NCBI GenBank assembly: GCA_014859645.1
Contig: JACUTV010000001.1
Span: forward strand, 1 to 33,822
Reading direction: 5' to 3'
Source of the DNA: Campylobacterales bacterium
GTDB lineage: Bacteria > Campylobacterota > Campylobacteria > Campylobacterales > Campylobacteraceae
Length of the DNA stretch: 33,822 nucleotides
Every line of letters begins with the position of its first letter. Position 1 is the first letter of the stretch. The notes beneath the pieces were generated by a model that saw only the letters and a list, made by a program, of their open reading frames with translations, was not told where the DNA came from and ran no database searches. This document shows positions 31,687 through 33,822 of the stretch, one piece after another. The position numbers and the translations under genes were made by a program.

Positions 31687-32982
31687 GTGCTTGAAACCCT
31701 CAAAGAAGAACTAAAAAACAACCATGTATTTCTCACAGGTGGCGGTGGGGTTGGCAAAAGCTACCTTACTTATGAGCTTATTCGCCATTACCGCGCGCAA
31801 GGGCATAGTGTGGTGGTTTTGGGAAGTACGGGCATTAGTGCTGTCCATGTCAATGGTCAAACTGCGCACAGTTTTTTTGCCTTTGGAATTGCTAACGACA
31901 GCGAAACGATGTTGCGCAATGACAAATACAACAAGCACCGTTTGAAAGAGTTGCGTGAGATTTTAGAGCGGTGTGAACTTTTGATCTTGGATGAAATCTC
32001 CATGGTGAGTGCTTCGGTCATGGAGATGATACGCTACCGCTTGGACCAGTTAAATTTTGCAGGAAGATTACTCTTTGTGGGGGATTTTTTTCAACTTCCA
32101 CCCGTTTCAAAACGTACTACTAACAGTAACAGTTTGTTTGGTGACCCGCTATACGCCTTTGAAAGCACGGCGTGGGAGGTGTTTTCTCCCAAAATGCTCG
32201 TGCTAAACCAGCCCAAACGCACAAGCAATCCGCACTTTTTTCACGTCCTAGGGCGCGTGCGCGAGGGAGATAGTAGTGCAGAAGTGTTGGAATACTTAAG
32301 CGCGCTATCGGGCAATACCCATGCGTGGGAAAAAGACCCTACGGTGCTGTTTGGTCGAAACGCCGAAGCAGATGCTATGAATAAAATAAAACTACGTGAA
32401 CTTGATGCGCCTCTTGTAGCCTTGCCCTCTAAAGAAACCTTGCATGATATCTCTTTACATGTAAAGCGTTTGGAGGGGTGGAAAAAGAACCTTCCTGTGC
32501 AAGAAATCATGGAATTAAAAGTAGGTGCTAGGGTGCTTTTTTGCACCAATAAATGGGGAAAATACATGAATGGCGAGCACGGGATTGTGCGTGAAATCGA
32601 AGAGGACGCCATTTGGGTCGAGAAAAATGGAGCACTTGTGGAAGTGGAGCGCCATGAATTTGTGCTGAATGAACCGCACATGAGTGGCGGTGACATCCAA
32701 GAAAAGCCCATGGCAAGCGTGTTACAGTTTCCCTTGAAACTAGCCTATGCTATCACGATTCACAAAAGCCAAGGCATGAGCATCGACACGCTAGTGTGTG
32801 ATATTGACCATATTTTTGAGTCAAGCCAGTTTTACGTGGCCATTAGCCGGGCGAAAGAGCCTGGGGATTTGTTGTTGCGCTACACGAGAGGTGATTTACG
32901 TACCCACGTGGAGCGGTGCATTCGCGTGGATGAGCGGGTGAGGGCATTTTATGCCACGAACCCTAGCGTGAGACTAGATTAA
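31687..32982 (+). CDS. PIF1-like superfamily 1B DNA helicase
   Basis: An AAA-type 5'-to-3' helicase of 431 residues. Walker A is LTGGGGVGKSYLTYEL (GKS about 23-25), and the GSTGISAVHVNGQTAHSFF stretch is the Pif1/RecD2 motif Ia region. Walker B is LLILDEISMVSASVME (Asp102, Glu103), with FVGDFFQLPPV as motif III and the C-terminal LAYAITIHKSQGMSIDTLV and FYVAISRAKEP as motifs V and VI. All are present, so it is likely active on stalled forks or structured DNA. The start is a GTG with GGAG upstream, behind the structured element at 31551-31664. A palindrome copy (32455) reads SLHVK. The next gene follows by 13 bases. Confidence 0.9.
   Translation: MLETLKEELKNNHVFLTGGGGVGKSYLTYELIRHYRAQGHSVVVLGSTGISAVHVNGQTAHSFFAFGIANDSETMLRNDKYNKHRLKELREILERCELLILDEISMVSASVMEMIRYRLDQLNFAGRLLFVGDFFQLPPVSKRTTNSNSLFGDPLYAFESTAWEVFSPKMLVLNQPKRTSNPHFFHVLGRVREGDSSAEVLEYLSALSGNTHAWEKDPTVLFGRNAEADAMNKIKLRELDAPLVALPSKETLHDISLHVKRLEGWKKNLPVQEIMELKVGARVLFCTNKWGKYMNGEHGIVREIEEDAIWVEKNGALVEVERHEFVLNEPHMSGGDIQEKPMASVLQFPLKLAYAITIHKSQGMSIDTLVCDIDHIFESSQFYVAISRAKEPGDLLLRYTRGDLRTHVERCIRVDERVRAFYATNPSVRLD
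32455..32464. repeat. TTACATGTAA palindrome, copy 14 (in helicase gene)
   Basis: Perfect copy, read as Ser-Leu-His-Val-Lys. Confidence 0.9.
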
Positions 32983-32995
32983 AAAAGGAAAAACA

Positions 32996-33391
32996 ATGAA
33001 ATGGTTATTTTTGGGATTACTTCCCTTGGGATTGTGGGCGCAAACCTTAAACTTAGAACAGTTTGAGAGCGATTTGTACAGCAAAAAAGGCAATTTTGAA
33101 ACCATGAAAATAAGCGTTGGCTTGATGATTGAAGGGCGTTACGTGGAAGATGAGAGTTTTAAAATCGTCGATGCACTAAATGTTGTCATCGGCAGTTTTT
33201 TTGCCGAAGATTTGTTGACCTCTAAAGGAAAAGAGTCTTTAAAAAAAACCCTCAAAGAGTTTAGCGCGAAAGAGCACGGAATAGACATCGATGCGGTGTA
33301 TATTCATAGATTGGCATTGGTAAACGACCCTAAAGTAAAAGAGATTGTAGAGGCACTAAAGCGCGAAGGTCTGTGTATCTCTCGCCCTTAG
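32996..33391 (+). CDS. Small exported protein, FliL-like C-terminus
   Basis: A 131-residue protein with a signal peptide or anchor (MKWLFLGLLPLGLWAQT, cleavage likely after LWA) and a single domain. The stretch LNVVIGSFFAEDLLTSKGKE, then SLKKTLKEF and IDAVYIHRLALVND resembles the periplasmic end of FliL (a strand, then T-x-x-G-K-E-x-L-K, a helix and a final strand), which stabilises the flagellar stator. Chain length and the lack of a FliL-type N-terminus leave this uncertain. AAAAGGAAAAAC precedes the ATG. It is co-directional with and 13 bases behind the helicase. Its stop nearly abuts the convergent lolA stop. Confidence 0.5.
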   Translation: MKWLFLGLLPLGLWAQTLNLEQFESDLYSKKGNFETMKISVGLMIEGRYVEDESFKIVDALNVVIGSFFAEDLLTSKGKESLKKTLKEFSAKEHGIDIDAVYIHRLALVNDPKVKEIVEALKREGLCISRP

Positions 33392-33392
33392 G

Positions 33393-33822
33393 TTATTGGC
33401 GAATTCTATCATAATGGGCCGGAACACTTGGGAGAAAGATGTCCAAAGGCAGAGGTTGATTTAGCACTACATCAAAAAGTGCAATCACAACCTTGTTTTC
33501 AAGGGCATCTGTGTACGTAACAGTGTGGGGCAGTGCGTCTTTAAACGTAACCGTGTACACCACCCCCTCGTGTTCAATAATACGCTTTTCTTGCGCGCCA
33601 GCTTCTTGCAAAAAGAGTGCTAAATTGTGCGTGCTTTGCAAGGAAGTGCTAATAGCTTGTTCTAAATCGGGTTCGACAATTAGCACACTTGTGTCATCAA
33701 AATAAATCTGTTTTTCGATGGGTCGCGTGTAGGACCAAAGGGCTTGATTGTGGGCATTGGCATGGAGGGTTCCGTGATAGGTAATAGTTGTTCCTTCGGG
33801 GGAAGTAACCGTTTGTTTGAAC
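33393..33822 (-). CDS. lolA: Outer membrane lipoprotein carrier protein LolA, N-terminus cut by window edge
   Basis: The reading frame runs off the right end of the window, so the true start is outside. Within it the protein reads FKQTVTSPEGTTITYHGTLH, then ALWSYTRPIEKQIYFDDTSV and LIVEPDLEQAISTSL. The FxQ(T)-x(n)-G-x-L, LW-x-Y-x-x-P and V-x-I-x-E-P-D-L-x-Q pattern is typical of LolA, the periplasmic shuttle that takes lipoproteins from LolCDE to the outer membrane. A shorter reading from an internal GTG at 33686 is possible but would drop the conserved half. About 143 residues are visible. The protein continues to a stop at 33393-33395. Confidence 0.85.
   Translation of the reverse strand, partial: FKQTVTSPEGTTITYHGTLHANAHNQALWSYTRPIEKQIYFDDTSVLIVEPDLEQAISTSLQSTHNLALFLQEAGAQEKRIIEHEGVVYTVTFKDALPHTVTYTDALENKVVIALFDVVLNQPLPLDIFLPSVPAHYDRIRQ

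Noticed and set aside
1-33822. Phase-variable homopolymer tracts, CRISPR arrays, tRNA or rRNA genes
   Set aside because: No long G or C run, no regularly spaced repeat and no tRNA- or rRNA-like sequence was found by reading both strands.

Overview
The window looks like chromosome from a member of the Campylobacterota, probably near Sulfurospirillum (an inference from gene content, not a search). The grounds are a ppiD-like/ftsA/ftsZ string, an OprD-like major porin, short intergenic gaps, ATGA-type gene overlaps and frequent GTG starts. No rRNA, tRNA, CRISPR array or insertion sequence was seen.

Layout. Positions 1-1440 carry an outer-membrane porin gene on the minus strand. Positions 1600-3100 are a toxin-antitoxin graveyard: an RHH antitoxin behind a frameshifted toxin, the tail of a PIN toxin, one apparently intact ParE/RelE pair, and a frameshifted fragment of unknown identity. 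Positions 3190-11524 hold a type I restriction-modification operon (hsdM, hsdS, hsdR) that continues into a YgjP-like metallopeptidase gene and a gene with a winged-helix-like N-terminus and an HNH-like C-terminus. Positions 11613-13145 are purH. Positions 13190-15142 are a DUF2249 / NnrS-like membrane protein / DUF59 operon behind a perfect FNR-type box at class II promoter spacing. Positions 15231-17134 are a STAS protein and a chemoreceptor with a periplasmic CxxCH haem motif. Then come an Uup-type ABC-F gene (minus), a dGTPase gene, and an operon of Ste24-like protease, prmC and a DUF4149 membrane protein. Positions 23081-27755 (minus) hold ftsZ, ftsA, a PpiD-like gene and a degenerate class II aldolase gene. 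Positions 27820-29032 hold rsmH and an FtsL-like gene. The right end has a small membrane protein, a two-enzyme cell-wall lipoprotein, a PIF1-like helicase behind a strongly structured leader, a small FliL-like exported protein and the 3' part of lolA.

The most striking signal is not a gene. The perfect palindrome TTACATGTAA occurs 14 times, where an independent-base estimate gives about 0.05. Eight copies lie inside genes, all in the one reading frame that spells Leu-His-Val. Six lie between genes, and three of those run directly into the Shine-Dalgarno sequence of purH, uup and the Ste24-like gene. This looks like a genome-wide interspersed recognition site of unknown function.

Two other items merit attention: the structured, possibly repeated RNA element at 31551-31664 upstream of the helicase, and the two accessory genes at the end of the restriction operon.
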